From Algorimicrobium echini (GTDB lineage Bacteria > Bacteroidota > Bacteroidia > Flavobacteriales > Flavobacteriaceae): a stretch of 64,000 nucleotides of DNA. The notes beneath the pieces are model-generated. The model made no database searches and had not been told where the DNA came from. It worked only from the letters and a program-made list of their open reading frames with translations. Location of the stretch: positions 248,001-312,000 of the forward strand of contig NZ_FOVN01000001.1 in assembly GCF_900115185.1 (NCBI RefSeq). Direction: 5' to 3'. This document shows positions 40,766 to 51,443 of the stretch, in pieces; the first letter of the stretch is position 1; each line of letters starts with the position of its first letter. Position numbers and translations under genes: made by a program.

Positions 40766-42052
40766 ATGAAATCTCTATATAATAAGTTCATTAGTTTTAT
40801 AAATACGATTCAGGGCAAAATTGCTTTTTACCCAACCTTATTTAGCATCATTGGGTTTAGTTTTGCCATGACTATGCTGTATCTAGAGAAGGAGGGCATA
40901 TCGGCATTTGTTTTGGAACACATTCCCCAATTAGTTATCAATAATGCCGATACGGCAAAAACACTGTTAAGTTTTTTAACTGGTGGCATTATATCCATCA
41001 TGGTTTTTAGCTTTTCAATGGTAATGGTTTTATTAAATCAAGCGTCTAGTAACTTTTCGCCACGGGTATTACCTGGACTAATTTCCAATAGAAATCACCA
41101 ATTTGTGTTGGGTATATATTTAGCCACTATTTTATACAACACGTTTACGTTGGTTGGTATAAATCCACAAGAAAACGACAAATACCAGCTTCCAGGGTTT
41201 TCAGTACTTATAGGTATAATTTTAACCGTTGTTTGTTTGGGAGCATTCTTATATTTTATTCATTCTATATCCCAATCCATACAGGTTAATAATATTCTAG
41301 ACACTATTTACAAGAAAGCAAAAATGCGTTTGGAATATCTGTTAGAAAAGGAATCGGAAACACCACCAAACTTTCCAGATTCATCGGACTGGAAATCCTA
41401 TTACAGTTCTGAAACGGGTTATTTCCAGAATATTGCTGTGGCCAATTTGGTGAGTATTTGTAAGGAAGAAGATATTCAACTTAAAATTTTACCAATCCAA
41501 GGGTTGTTTGTTTTAGAAGGTGTTCCAATTATTCAGGTAAGTAAAGACATAAACGACGAATTAGTTAAAAAAATACTGTCTAATTTCAATTTTGCTAAAG
41601 GTGAATTTGTTGAAGATAATTATGCGCTTGCCTTTAAACAAATTACAGAAATTGGCATGAAAGCTATGTCGCCTGGAATTAACGACCCAGGAACTGCTAT
41701 TAGCACCATTGATTATTTGACAGAATTATTTGCCATGCGACTTAAAAAAAATGACCAAACCATTATTACTTCTGATGAGGCTTCTTTAATTGCAGTATCT
41801 ACAACAAACTTTAAAGAGCTCGTATATCAAGTTATGGTGTCTTACCGAACCTATTGCAAACACGACTTAAGTTGTATTCAAAAATTATTTATCATGTTTA
41901 AATATTTACTTATTCAGGAGGCCCATTTACCAGAATACCATGATGTCCTTTTAGCGGAAGCCAAATTGTTGTATGAAGACACTCAACAAAGCATTACCAA
42001 CTCTACGGATTTAAGAAGGATTGAGGCTTTGTATCAAAAACTTTTGAAATAA
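40766..42052 (+). CDS. DUF2254 family membrane protein
   Basis: This 428-aa protein has four membrane segments in its first ~170 residues. A soluble C-terminal domain follows with the family motif QITEIGMKAMSPGINDPGTA and a later DLRRIEALYQ. These are standard for DUF2254, an uncharacterised inner-membrane family of many bacteria. It stands alone with its own promoter region. Confidence 0.88.
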   Translation: MKSLYNKFISFINTIQGKIAFYPTLFSIIGFSFAMTMLYLEKEGISAFVLEHIPQLVINNADTAKTLLSFLTGGIISIMVFSFSMVMVLLNQASSNFSPRVLPGLISNRNHQFVLGIYLATILYNTFTLVGINPQENDKYQLPGFSVLIGIILTVVCLGAFLYFIHSISQSIQVNNILDTIYKKAKMRLEYLLEKESETPPNFPDSSDWKSYYSSETGYFQNIAVANLVSICKEEDIQLKILPIQGLFVLEGVPIIQVSKDINDELVKKILSNFNFAKGEFVEDNYALAFKQITEIGMKAMSPGINDPGTAISTIDYLTELFAMRLKKNDQTIITSDEASLIAVSTTNFKELVYQVMVSYRTYCKHDLSCIQKLFIMFKYLLIQEAHLPEYHDVLLAEAKLLYEDTQQSITNSTDLRRIEALYQKLLK

Positions 42053-42192
42053 AGCTATTACAAAAACAAGCTGTATATAAACAAAAAACATCCCAGTTTT
42101 TATTACCAATCTCGAAAATTTCGAAACGGCATAAAAAGGAATGTTTTTCTACCAAAATAAAACCCAATTGGGCAGTTTCTATATGTTATATG

Positions 42193-43656
42193 CTATCGCA
42201 TATTTAAATTTAAAGAGAAAACCGTAATAGAATTCGTTCCAGAACCTGTTAAACGCATACCCCAAATTTCGATATAATCATTAGTAGCCAATTCCACCGT
42301 TCCAGAAATAGCATTACTGGAGATATCTGAAGTATTATTAACTCGCATTAACGTATTGGTTTCTACTAAACTTGTGGTGCCATTTTTTCTGATAAAAAAA
42401 GCATAGTAATCACCTACTCCACTATTTCCTCTTACAGATAATGCGGCGTTAACTTGAAACGTTCTTGTGCGTTTTCCTAAATAGGTAATTCGGTTGTTTT
42501 GAGGAGATGCTGTCCTTAAAACATTAACCACAGTCGTTGAATTTGAATTAGAATTCCCTGTAAGGTTAAACGGACTACCATTAGCAACGGTTTGTACAAA
42601 TCCTGTAGTTATTGTTCCATCATAATAAATATTAGCGGTTGCAACCTCATCAGATTCTAATTTTATACCTGGACAATTAACGGTCCATGAATTATTAAAA
42701 TTATAATTTGGATAGGTTCCTACTGTATATTTTTTGACATATTCGGTACTCGTTCCACTAAATGTTACCCCATTTAATACGGCATTAGCAACTGTTGGAT
42801 TACTACTTACATCAATTCCTTTATTAGACCCATTAATAACCATAAATCCACCCTGTTTTTCTATAGAATTAAATGTCCCTGTATACGTTTCATAAGTTCC
42901 TGCATTTGAACTAAACCAACCAACATTACTAATCAGTAAATTTGTAATATTACTATAAACAATACCTGTTGTATTTCCAACAAATTGAATAACACTGGTA
43001 AAAACTAAACCATAACTATTTATAGTTCCTACAGATGCCGAGTTTGCTATTACCAAATCTCTAATAATTAAGTTTTCTGATGCGCTTCCTGCTAAATTAA
43101 AAATACTTCCAGTACTATTTACTAATGTTACATTTTTAAGCGAACCTCCTTTATTACCAATAAACAGACTTCCGCCAGATGTTTTTATCAATTTATCTTC
43201 ATTAGTATCCAAACCTAACACATAGGAATTATTTAAATTAATAGGATTTGAAATACTTATAGCGCCATTTATTTCATAAAGCGTATTGGCATCGAGTTTA
43301 TATTCAGAACCACCACCTGCTGTAAGCTCACTACTTAAATCTGTTGCCGATTTAATAAGTTTATAGTTCGTTCTCACTTCTGAATCTATTTTTGTCCAAA
43401 CACTTCCTTTATAAAAGTAAAATGCATTTTCTGATGTGTCATAAACTAACAAACCATTTGCTGGGTTTGAAATTGCTAACCGCTCTGCCGATGTCAAACG
43501 TGGTGTTAACATTCCTTTGCTTGTTGACGTAACATCCAACATAGCAGAACTATCTGGCGTTAATGTGCCGATTCCTACTTGCGCATAACTTGGCATTAGC
43601 ATGATTAAAAAAGCCAATAGGCTAAACGTTTTTAAAAGTAATTTTTTAGTTTTCAT
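42193..43656 (-). CDS. Secreted surface/fibre-like protein, 487 aa
   Basis: A signal peptide ([10 protein letters not shown]) precedes the segment [20 protein letters not shown], a head motif common in Bacteroidota cell-surface and tail-fibre-like proteins. A later segment, [20 protein letters not shown], belongs to the same head. The rest is a repetitive beta-rich region, Ser/Thr/Asn-rich, probably a beta-helix or lectin-like shaft. No type IX sorting tail is seen. It follows the T9SS-type protein gene by 2 nt, and the two are likely partners in a surface structure. Confidence 0.65.
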   Translation of the reverse strand: MKTKKLLLKTFSLLAFLIMLMPSYAQVGIGTLTPDSSAMLDVTSTSKGMLTPRLTSAERLAISNPANGLLVYDTSENAFYFYKGSVWTKIDSEVRTNYKLIKSATDLSSELTAGGGSEYKLDANTLYEINGAISISNPINLNNSYVLGLDTNEDKLIKTSGGSLFIGNKGGSLKNVTLVNSTGSIFNLAGSASENLIIRDLVIANSASVGTINSYGLVFTSVIQFVGNTTGIVYSNITNLLISNVGWFSSNAGTYETYTGTFNSIEKQGGFMVINGSNKGIDVSSNPTVANAVLNGVTFSGTSTEYVKKYTVGTYPNYNFNNSWTVNCPGIKLESDEVATANIYYDGTITTGFVQTVANGSPFNLTGNSNSNSTTVVNVLRTASPQNNRITYLGKRTRTFQVNAALSVRGNSGVGDYYAFFIRKNGTTSLVETNTLMRVNNTSDISSNAISGTVELATNDYIEIWGMRLTGSGTNSITVFSLNLNMR

Positions 43657-43658
43657 AA

Positions 43659-45611
43659 TTAATATTTTAAGATTTTAGTAGATTTTTGGGCATTATTGGT
43701 TTTAAGCACCACTAGGTAAACACCATTACTGTGGGTAAAAGGAATTGTTATTTTAGGTTGTGAACCTATATTTTCGGAAACAGATAAAAGCTGTTGTCCT
43801 ATAATATTGTAGATGTCAATACTTGTTATTTCTAAATTATTAGGGTTTGAAACTATTATTTCTTCAAGGCCATTGTAAAAAACCATCGTATTATCTAATT
43901 CTTTTTGTGGTACACTTAAAGTTTCAGCAGGCTGAAAAACTATTGAGTATCGTGAAGGATATTCCCCAACTGGTAAATTAATTTCAAAATTTTCCTCTGT
44001 TAAATTATAGGTCGTTTCTAGTAAATTATCCTTCAAATAAATAGTATGATTAAAATTTTCAACCGCGTCCAACATAATATGATGGGATCCCGATTCAGAA
44101 ATAATTAATCCCACAGGAAATTCCAATGTATCTGAAAAACGACTAACACCTTGAATAGCATAGCGATTACTAGGGTTGTTCTCTATTATAAAAAACAAAT
44201 CATCTGCTCGAGACATGTATTGAAGCGCATCATATCCTGAATTATAATTTTCATCGGCTGATGAATTAGGAAGAAACCCTAATAATAACTGTCTGTGAAA
44301 TCCTTCTGGGTCTTCATACCCAATTCGGATATATTGATTCTCATCCTCTAAATTCTTTTCCGAATTCTGTGGCCTACTTGAAGATTCTAACTTAAAGAAC
44401 CGTTGCGAATTTTTAAAGACAATGGTTCCAGAGTCTGTTGCATCTATAAAAAACCCTTTCCCAATTGGCACATATTGTGAAGGTGCTGTAACAGTTCCAG
44501 AATTACCAATACCAGCAATAAGCGGAGAAGCAATGGATGGAGGTGTTCCACCTGTAAGATTTCTGATAGCGTAACCACCTAAATAATCCGATAAAACATG
44601 AGATGTAGAACCACCATCTACCCAAAAATGAAGTGCATTAAGCACTGCAATATTATCGTTTATAAAGTCATCTGCATCTAAAGCAGATGGATAAGGATTA
44701 CCCAGCAGAATGCTTTCGCCACCACTAATAGGAAATTGATAATCGCCATTATTTGGTGCACCGTAAAACACATAGTTTTGGTTGGCTCCAGAAGCATTAG
44801 GACCTTTCATGGTATATCCCTCTCCAGGGTTCAAAATACTTGTACTGTTTAAGGCAATCCATTCAGCATACGAACCTGTTCCTCTTGCATATTTATATAA
44901 CCACCTTTTGTTTATTGTTAATGCTGTTGTAACATTTCCAGAGCCATCTGTAACGGAAGGCAAACCATTATATGGACTTCCGGAATTAAACAAAATTTGT
45001 GTAGGATTAAACGGATTAATTGTAGAATCTACGCCATCAAATTTGCCTCCTTGAAACCTAAAAACACCACTATTATTAACTGGCGAAGACCAATAATCAT
45101 ATTGATATGGTGAAACGGTTCCTTGTTGATCTAAAAGAAGCTTTCCTGCAACTACTGTATTATTATTCAGACCTGAATGCTCTTGAACAAGTTGCGATTC
45201 GCCTGTCAATCTCATATCACCACTTATTAAATTGAGATTATTGGTAATTTGAACTAAAAAATTATCTGCAACAGAAACACCTTTTAGTCCTTCGGGTGTG
45301 ATATTAATTTCAAGGTTATGAAAATTAACAACCTCACTATTTCCTGAAATATTTAGAAAATTATTGGTATCACTTTTAAAATATGTGGTTCCATTTGAAG
45401 CAGAAGTAAGGCCGTGGTTTATAAAACTGTTATTTAAATACAAGTTACCATCAGACACATGATTTCCGGTAGCTGTATTGGTGTATTCGTCTTGAAAATA
45501 CACAACGCTATTTGGGGTAATTTTAAGTTGACCTGTATTTATAACTTGCGCACTTGCCAGATAGCTGACGCAGATACAAACACAGAACATAAGTGTAGGT
45601 TTTAAGTTCAT
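43659..45611 (-). CDS. Type IX secreted surface protein with C-terminal sorting domain
   Basis: This 650-aa protein starts with a signal peptide ([12 protein letters not shown]). The last ~80 residues form a type A sorting domain: [38 protein letters not shown] and KSTKILKY. That domain directs export through the type IX secretion system and attachment at the cell surface. The middle has beta-strand and hairpin-rich sequence with [18 protein letters not shown]. The gene is directly upstream of the fibre-like gene in the same operon. Confidence 0.85.
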   Translation of the reverse strand: MNLKPTLMFCVCICVSYLASAQVINTGQLKITPNSVVYFQDEYTNTATGNHVSDGNLYLNNSFINHGLTSASNGTTYFKSDTNNFLNISGNSEVVNFHNLEINITPEGLKGVSVADNFLVQITNNLNLISGDMRLTGESQLVQEHSGLNNNTVVAGKLLLDQQGTVSPYQYDYWSSPVNNSGVFRFQGGKFDGVDSTINPFNPTQILFNSGSPYNGLPSVTDGSGNVTTALTINKRWLYKYARGTGSYAEWIALNSTSILNPGEGYTMKGPNASGANQNYVFYGAPNNGDYQFPISGGESILLGNPYPSALDADDFINDNIAVLNALHFWVDGGSTSHVLSDYLGGYAIRNLTGGTPPSIASPLIAGIGNSGTVTAPSQYVPIGKGFFIDATDSGTIVFKNSQRFFKLESSSRPQNSEKNLEDENQYIRIGYEDPEGFHRQLLLGFLPNSSADENYNSGYDALQYMSRADDLFFIIENNPSNRYAIQGVSRFSDTLEFPVGLIISESGSHHIMLDAVENFNHTIYLKDNLLETTYNLTEENFEINLPVGEYPSRYSIVFQPAETLSVPQKELDNTMVFYNGLEEIIVSNPNNLEITSIDIYNIIGQQLLSVSENIGSQPKITIPFTHSNGVYLVVLKTNNAQKSTKILKY

Positions 45612-45634
45612 AGTATTAAGATTTGGTTAAGGGA

Positions 45635-46078
45635 TTAAATTATTTTTTTAAATGGTTCATGTTGTTCAATATTTACTGATTTCTGTAATACCTTTTTAAG
45701 CTTATTAACAGTTAAAGGTTTGGTAATATAGCCTGCACAATAAGGCTCGTTGCGAGCCTTATTAATATCGTCTGGACACATTGAAGACGATACCATATAA
45801 ATTTCTATCGTTCTGGTATTCATAAAGTTTAATTGCTTAAATTCTTCAAAAAAGTTAAAACCATTCATTTCAGGCATATTTACATCTAGCAAAATAACAT
45901 CTGGAATAGCTACAGACTTAATATTAGCATTCAATTCCATTAATTTAAAAAAACTAATAGCAGATATTGCATTATTAAAAACCCGTGTTTTAACATTTGG
46001 GTTGTACTTTTCAAGTATTCTTTGATTGACGAAAAGATCTATTTTATTATCATCAATCAACATGATATTTTTAATCAT
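45635..46078 (-). CDS. Single-domain response regulator
   Basis: This 147-aa stand-alone receiver domain has MLIDDNKIDLFVNQRILEK for the acidic pocket, phosphoacceptor Asp in PDVILLDVNMPEMNGF, and the conserved Lys in GYITKPLTVNK. It has no output domain, so it probably relays phosphate or acts by protein binding. Its start overlaps the PAS kinase stop by 8 nt, so the two are cotranslated. Confidence 0.88.
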   Translation of the reverse strand: MIKNIMLIDDNKIDLFVNQRILEKYNPNVKTRVFNNAISAISFFKLMELNANIKSVAIPDVILLDVNMPEMNGFNFFEEFKQLNFMNTRTIEIYMVSSSMCPDDINKARNEPYCAGYITKPLTVNKLKKVLQKSVNIEQHEPFKKII

Positions 46079-47939
46079 TGTTTACGTTTCCTTCTTTTAA
46101 ATTTGGTAATTGCACCTCAAACGTGGTGCCTTCATTTAGTTTACTTGTTACACGCACGCTTCCATTAAAATCTTCCGCAATACGTTTAACAATATAGAGT
46201 CCTAGGCCAGTACCCTCTGTGTGTACTGTACTTGCCTTAAAATAAAGATCAAACACTTTATCAATATGATCTTCATGTATGCCTAAACCATTATCTGAAA
46301 CGGTTATAAAGGCGTGAGTATCTGATACATTTATTTGAATACAGGTTGTAGGAATGATATTATTTGTTTCAGGTTTGGCAAAACAAACGGTATTATGGAT
46401 TAGATTTTGAACTATTGAGTCTATCAACTCTTGATTAAAATAAAAATCAGCACGCTGATTAATAGCGACTTCAAATTTAATATTGTCAAAATTCTTAATA
46501 CCGTTTAAAGCTACAAGCGCCTTGTTTATTTTCTCATCAAAATCTATCATGGTAATATCTCGCCGTTTTTCAGATATAATGGAAGCAAAAGCTAAATCAT
46601 CTAATAAAAGGCGACCTTTCTCTAGAGTTTCATCCAGCATATTTACCAATAAGGTTGTTCTGTTATTCAGCTTTTCCTCTTTTAAAAGATGTAGCAAGCC
46701 TTCAGCAGATGTTAAGGGCGCTTTCAAATCGTGAGCCGAGCGGTATAAAAACAACTCCAAGTCTTTCGTTGTTTTTTTTAGTTTTTCTTCTAGCTTCTTT
46801 CGTTTAGAGATATCAAGCATGAAGGCGCAATAAAATTTTTCTTTACCATTTTGCCAATTACTCATGGCAAATTCAACTGGAAATTCTTCGCCATTTTTTC
46901 GTAAACCTAGCATTTCAATATTATCGCCATAGGTGTCATTATCCAGTTTATCTTTAGCTTTAAGCAATTCTTTTACACCTGTGTCTACTTGATTTTTAGA
47001 GATTAAAACTGTTAGTGGTTCTCCTATAATTTCAGAACTGGAATAACCAAATGCCAATTCAGCGCCTTTATTCCATTCAATAATATTCCCAACACTATTG
47101 GCTACAACTAAAATACCGACATTAATAGATTGAAATATATTACTGTATTTGGTTTCAATAGCCTTTAATTGACTTGTTGCTTTGGCACTATTTTTAAGTT
47201 TTTTTGATTTTATAGTTGCATAGATAATTTCATTATCCAAATTAAAAACTGGCTTTAATTTCGATATAAAAAATACTTGATTGCCTTTTTCCGATAAACC
47301 CATAGATTGATATTTACAAACTTTACCTTTTGTAAATACTTTTTCTACTTGGTTTTTTATATAATCATGATTTACGGGATTTACAAAATCATATATATAT
47401 AAACCTATAATACTGTTGTAAGAATTGTTAATTGCACTTTTAGATGTGTTGATGATTTTCCCATATTTATTAATATATAGAACGTCATCCGTGAAATTTT
47501 CAATCAGTCTTTTTTCTTGACATTGAATAGAGTTTTTACTTGTATTATTGCAGTAGTAATTGGTAATATCACTACCAACCGTAATATATTTAATTACTTG
47601 GCCTTCTTCATTTTTTACAGGCTCAATGGTGGTATCTAACCAATGACTCTTACCGTTGTCGGATTTATGAAACAGGATACCTCGCCAGGTTTCTCCTGCC
47701 AAAATAGCTTTCCATATTTCCCAAAAAACAGTTTTAGATTGAATGAGTGCATTTAGCAAATGATTGGCTTGTCCGATAGTTGAATTCCTAGGAACATTCA
47801 ATATCTTGGTGAAATTTTCGTTCTGATATATTATTCTTCCTACCGCATCTGAAATGGCGACAATAAGATGACTATCCAAAGAAGCCAACAAGGCTTTCTC
47901 TTGAATATTTGAATTTGTATATTCTAGTTCTTTAGACAT
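46071..47939 (-). CDS. PAS-domain sensor histidine kinase, soluble
   Basis: This 622-aa cytoplasmic kinase has three PAS domains (about residues 15-130, 145-250 and 260-385), the third with a PAC-type tail (FAMSNWQNGKEKFYCAFMLD). The HisKA segment has SAHDLKAPLTSAEGLL, and the ATPase has GTGLGLYIVKRIAEDF. No membrane segment is seen, so it senses something internal, such as redox or a small molecule. I prefer ATG at 47939 to the longer frame from 47963, because it makes an 8-nt overlap (ATGTCTAA) with the upstream gene. Confidence 0.85.
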   Translation of the reverse strand: MSKELEYTNSNIQEKALLASLDSHLIVAISDAVGRIIYQNENFTKILNVPRNSTIGQANHLLNALIQSKTVFWEIWKAILAGETWRGILFHKSDNGKSHWLDTTIEPVKNEEGQVIKYITVGSDITNYYCNNTSKNSIQCQEKRLIENFTDDVLYINKYGKIINTSKSAINNSYNSIIGLYIYDFVNPVNHDYIKNQVEKVFTKGKVCKYQSMGLSEKGNQVFFISKLKPVFNLDNEIIYATIKSKKLKNSAKATSQLKAIETKYSNIFQSINVGILVVANSVGNIIEWNKGAELAFGYSSSEIIGEPLTVLISKNQVDTGVKELLKAKDKLDNDTYGDNIEMLGLRKNGEEFPVEFAMSNWQNGKEKFYCAFMLDISKRKKLEEKLKKTTKDLELFLYRSAHDLKAPLTSAEGLLHLLKEEKLNNRTTLLVNMLDETLEKGRLLLDDLAFASIISEKRRDITMIDFDEKINKALVALNGIKNFDNIKFEVAINQRADFYFNQELIDSIVQNLIHNTVCFAKPETNNIIPTTCIQINVSDTHAFITVSDNGLGIHEDHIDKVFDLYFKASTVHTEGTGLGLYIVKRIAEDFNGSVRVTSKLNEGTTFEVQLPNLKEGNVNND

Positions 47940-48339
47940 TAAAATTTCTTTTGGATTCTTCACAAAATGCTAATGCAGTTTCTGTATCTGCAAAAACCTG
48001 AACAAGCGCATCTTGAGCAAATAATCTTTTATAAGACCCAATAAGAAGTTTACTATGTAATGTGTTGATAACAAAAGCTTGTGTGATAACAAACTTTTTT
48101 ACAATGAGGCTATCAGCGAAGAATTTGGCTGCTATTGGCGAAAAATTACCAATAAAATTACGAATATCAATAAGTAGTGGCATGGGTTTACCTGCTGTAA
48201 GTTTTTCAATCTTTAACAGGTAAGCTTCTGCACTATCTTCAGTCAAAAAACAATCTGACTGATTAAATTGGCAAAACAAAATGTCATTTTCAATCCAAAA
48301 TATGACTTTTTCAGATTGATCTAAAATAGGCATCGTCAT
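47932..48339 (-). CDS. DUF7793/STAS-like protein
   Basis: This 135-aa protein has FWIENDILFCQFNQSDCFLT, MPLLIDIRNFIGNFSPIA and ALAFCEESK, similar to the small DUF7793 proteins found beside Bacteroidota PAS kinases. The fold resembles a STAS/SpoIIAA-like domain, but no phosphorylated Ser is evident. It is the first gene of a three-gene unit with the PAS kinase and receiver, and it may modulate the kinase. Confidence 0.5.
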   Translation of the reverse strand: MTMPILDQSEKVIFWIENDILFCQFNQSDCFLTEDSAEAYLLKIEKLTAGKPMPLLIDIRNFIGNFSPIAAKFFADSLIVKKFVITQAFVINTLHSKLLIGSYKRLFAQDALVQVFADTETALAFCEESKRNFNV

Positions 48340-48537
48340 AGGTTAGCATTCTTTGGGGTACTTGTGCTAATTTGGAATGCCAAAATATATGCCAAACAGC
48401 AAATGGCCACACTAAAAAATGATAATCAACTGATTATTAGCTACAAAAAAATGTTTAAGAAATTTTAGAATATTTTGGACATCACGGCATACCGAGAAAA
48501 ATAGTCGACAAACGGGAATTCCACGGAATACCATGGA

Positions 48538-50895
48538 TTATGTTAGCTTTTTCAGTCCTAATTTTTTCATTCTATCTCGTAACGTACTGGGTTTCATTTG
48601 TAGCAATTCTGCTGCACCATCAGGCCCTTCAATCTTCCAATTCGTTTTGTGTAATATTTTTTTTATGTGAATTCTTTGAACATCATCTAATGATAAATTT
48701 GTTGATGAAATTAGCGATTCCTTTTCTGAGGATTTAAAATTGGGAATTTTAAGTTTTTCATCATTTGAAAGTATAATGGCTCTTTCTACCAAGTTTTCTA
48801 ACTCACGGATGTTTCCTGGCCAAGAATAGGATTGCAAATCACGTTTGGTTTCTTCGGAAATATATTTCACGCTTTTACTATAAAGCTTACTATATTTATT
48901 TACAAAATGCTCTAATAAAATAGGAATATCCTCAATACGTTCGCGCAAAGGAGGTATGATAATTGGAAAGACATTGATTCTGAAATACAAATCTTCACGA
49001 AAGTTTTTGGCCTGCACCTCTTCCTGCAGATCCCTGTTAGTAGCTGCTATAATACGAATGTCTACTTTTTGAGTCTTGGTCCCTCCTATTGGCTCAATTT
49101 CAGACTCTTGGATGGCTCGTAATAATTTTGGTTGCATATCTAAAGGTAATTCGCCTATTTCATCTAAAAACAAAGTGCCTCCATCGGCTAATTGAAACTT
49201 CCCTAATTTATCACTAATAGCTCCCGTAAAAGAACCTTTTTTATGCCCAAATAACTCACTCTCAATTAACTCTTTAGGAATTGCGGCACAATTCACCTTA
49301 ATTAAAGGTTTACTTTTTCTGGAACTTGTATTATGAATAGCTCGTGCCAACAGTTCCTTTCCGGTACCTGACTCCCCTAAAAGCAATACGGTTGCGTTGG
49401 TTGTTGCTACACGCTCTACATCTGTAAGTACCTGACTAAAGGATTTACTCCCGTAAACCATTTCTTCATAATTAAATACCAAATCAATTTCTTCACGTAA
49501 ATAAATATTTTCCTGCTCTAGTTTTTTTTGTAGGTTTTTTAACTCCGAATTTAATCCCACTAGTTTTTGATTGGACTTAATAAGTTCTATTTCAGCTGTA
49601 TTTCTTTTATCGCATTCAACTGCTAATGAAATAATATTAGCTATTGACGTTGCAAATTCCTCGTCTTCAATGGTCCATTCTTTTTTTGAACCAATATGCT
49701 CAAAACATAAAACACCATAATGCGTTTGGTGGCCTTGAATCAGTACATCTAAAGTAGCAGTAATATTTAACGGCTTTAGGTATCTTTCCGCAAACTCTTC
49801 AGTTTGTTCACTATGAATAGCATCATCAACCCGCAGAGTTTTATGTTTAAACAAATATTGGAAGTATTTTGGATAGTCATGCGCTTTGAATTCTACTTGT
49901 TTAAAGTAATCGTGTTCCTTTAGGTTATATGCACTTTGGCACGCAATGGTGTTCTTTCCCTCTTCAAACTGCCAAATACTAACACGCTCAATACGCATGG
50001 TTTTAGCAGCTAGCCTAGTTATTTCCTTAAAAACATAGCTTAAATCGCCTCCAACTAATCCCGCTAATTTTAAAATAACATCTTTTTTCTGCACTGATTT
50101 TTTGGATATTTTTTCAAGTACCTTTTGGTATTTTAAACGTTCGGTACTATCCATAATTATCTCTAAAAGATATGCTTGATTATGTATAAATATTTTTTTA
50201 AAGGTGAGTGTTGCATGTTTGATGCTATCAGAATGATTGATTAATTCAACTTTATCATGTGAAATAGATATATTTTCAGAGGATTTGATGGTGTTTATAA
50301 ATTCTGAATTAAAAACCGTATGCAGCTTGAGCTCATTTGGTGTATGGTTTAATGCATTATTTCTATTAAAACCAGTATAATCCTCCCAAGCCTCATTAAC
50401 ATCAACATATTTAAATGTTTCTAAATCAAATACTGATTTTGGTATTGGGCTATTATTAAAAAAACTGTTGTAGCAGGAATCATTTTCTTTAAACATCTGG
50501 AAATCGACATGCAACGGGTTCAAATCAAAAATACCTATGTAGTATGATTCGTGAAGCTCTTTATTTTCTAACAAAGCAAATGTGGTTAATACCCTTAAAT
50601 CTTTACCTCGTTTTGTAGAGAGATCAATGTAACCATTCCAGAATGTTTCATTACTTATGATACCCCAAAGCGGATGTTTAGCTTGCTGCTCAACTTTAGT
50701 ACATTGAAGACTATTTATTGATTTGTTGAGCAATTCACTTTCATCACATTCCAATAAAACCGTTAAAGGCTGACTGACATACATAAATTTACCCGATTGA
50801 TTCAAAAAACAAATCAATGCTTTTTCATGAAGTACTTTGGCTAATTCATTTGGATTCAATTCACTCCATATTTTTTGTAATTGAGCACACATCAT
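48538..50895 (-). CDS. Sigma-54-dependent activator with PAS and GAF sensor domains
   Basis: This 785-aa regulator has two PAS-like domains (residues ~10-115 and ~130-260). A GAF domain follows (~275-430), then an AAA+ domain with GESGTGKELLARAIH, the sigma-54 contact loop as GSFTGA (usually GAFTGA) and FLDEIGELP. A C-terminal Fis-type helix-turn-helix ends it (MKPSTLRDRMKKLGLKK). It has no receiver domain, so its input is through PAS and GAF ligands. It would activate sigma-54 promoters, none of which I can assign here. Confidence 0.88.
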   Translation of the reverse strand: MMCAQLQKIWSELNPNELAKVLHEKALICFLNQSGKFMYVSQPLTVLLECDESELLNKSINSLQCTKVEQQAKHPLWGIISNETFWNGYIDLSTKRGKDLRVLTTFALLENKELHESYYIGIFDLNPLHVDFQMFKENDSCYNSFFNNSPIPKSVFDLETFKYVDVNEAWEDYTGFNRNNALNHTPNELKLHTVFNSEFINTIKSSENISISHDKVELINHSDSIKHATLTFKKIFIHNQAYLLEIIMDSTERLKYQKVLEKISKKSVQKKDVILKLAGLVGGDLSYVFKEITRLAAKTMRIERVSIWQFEEGKNTIACQSAYNLKEHDYFKQVEFKAHDYPKYFQYLFKHKTLRVDDAIHSEQTEEFAERYLKPLNITATLDVLIQGHQTHYGVLCFEHIGSKKEWTIEDEEFATSIANIISLAVECDKRNTAEIELIKSNQKLVGLNSELKNLQKKLEQENIYLREEIDLVFNYEEMVYGSKSFSQVLTDVERVATTNATVLLLGESGTGKELLARAIHNTSSRKSKPLIKVNCAAIPKELIESELFGHKKGSFTGAISDKLGKFQLADGGTLFLDEIGELPLDMQPKLLRAIQESEIEPIGGTKTQKVDIRIIAATNRDLQEEVQAKNFREDLYFRINVFPIIIPPLRERIEDIPILLEHFVNKYSKLYSKSVKYISEETKRDLQSYSWPGNIRELENLVERAIILSNDEKLKIPNFKSSEKESLISSTNLSLDDVQRIHIKKILHKTNWKIEGPDGAAELLQMKPSTLRDRMKKLGLKKLT

Positions 50896-51215
50896 ATTTT
50901 GACTTGTAGGTTTGCAATATTGTTAAAATATCTTGCTATTACTTGAGGATAATTCAATGAATTTACAAAAATTAAGAGAGTTTAGAAAATTATAAGTGGA
51001 ATAATCTATTAAATACCATATCAATATCTGCTTATTAAGGCACTATAAAATGTATCTTGCTACATACTTTAAGCAGCTTTGTAAAGCTTATAAAACAAAA
51101 AAGCATCCCAATCTTCTATACAGAAAAAAGGAAAGCTTTCCATCGGTTTAACTACTTAAACCATTGATAGACTTTTACATCTATCAAACAACACAACTAA
51201 ATTTTATTGCCAAAA
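50896..51215. other. Intergenic region without identified genes
   Basis: About 320 bp upstream of the sigma-54 activator contains no convincing open frame or RNA gene. The upstream end leads into the tRNA-Asp terminator. Confidence 0.4.
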
Positions 51216-51239
51216 AAAGCTTCAATTTCTTGAAGCTTT
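51216..51239 (-). terminator. Terminator of tRNA-Asp
   Basis: AAAGCTTCAA and TTGAAGCTTT form a 10-bp hairpin downstream of the tRNA on the minus strand, followed by seven T residues. Confidence 0.85.
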
Positions 51240-51250
51240 AGCAATATTTG

Positions 51251-51324
51251 CGGTCTGGACGGGACTCGAACCCGCGACCTTCGCCGTGACAGGGCGACAT
51301 TCTAACCAACTGAACTACCAGACC
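51251..51324 (-). tRNA. tRNA-Asp, anticodon GUC
   Basis: This 74-nt gene starts GGTCTGGTAG and ends CCAGACCG. The anticodon stem GTCGCC/GGCGA encloses CTGTCAC, giving anticodon GTC. T-arm GGGTTCGAGTCCC is normal, and CCA is not encoded. Confidence 0.97.
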
Positions 51325-51381
51325 GTTGCTTTATTGCATGCTTAATTGTTTTTACTTGCGTAACAACCTATCAAGCGGGTG

Positions 51382-51412
51382 CAAATATAAACAGCTTTTT
51401 CAATATGTCAAA
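51382..51412 (-). promoter_or_regulatory. tRNA-Asp promoter
   Basis: TTTG (51412-51409), a 19-nt spacer and TATATTTG (51389-51382) on the minus strand match the Bacteroidota consensus. The tRNA starts about 58 nt downstream. Confidence 0.8.
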
Positions 51413-51443
51413 TGTTTTTTCAATAAATTTTGAACTTTTTTTA

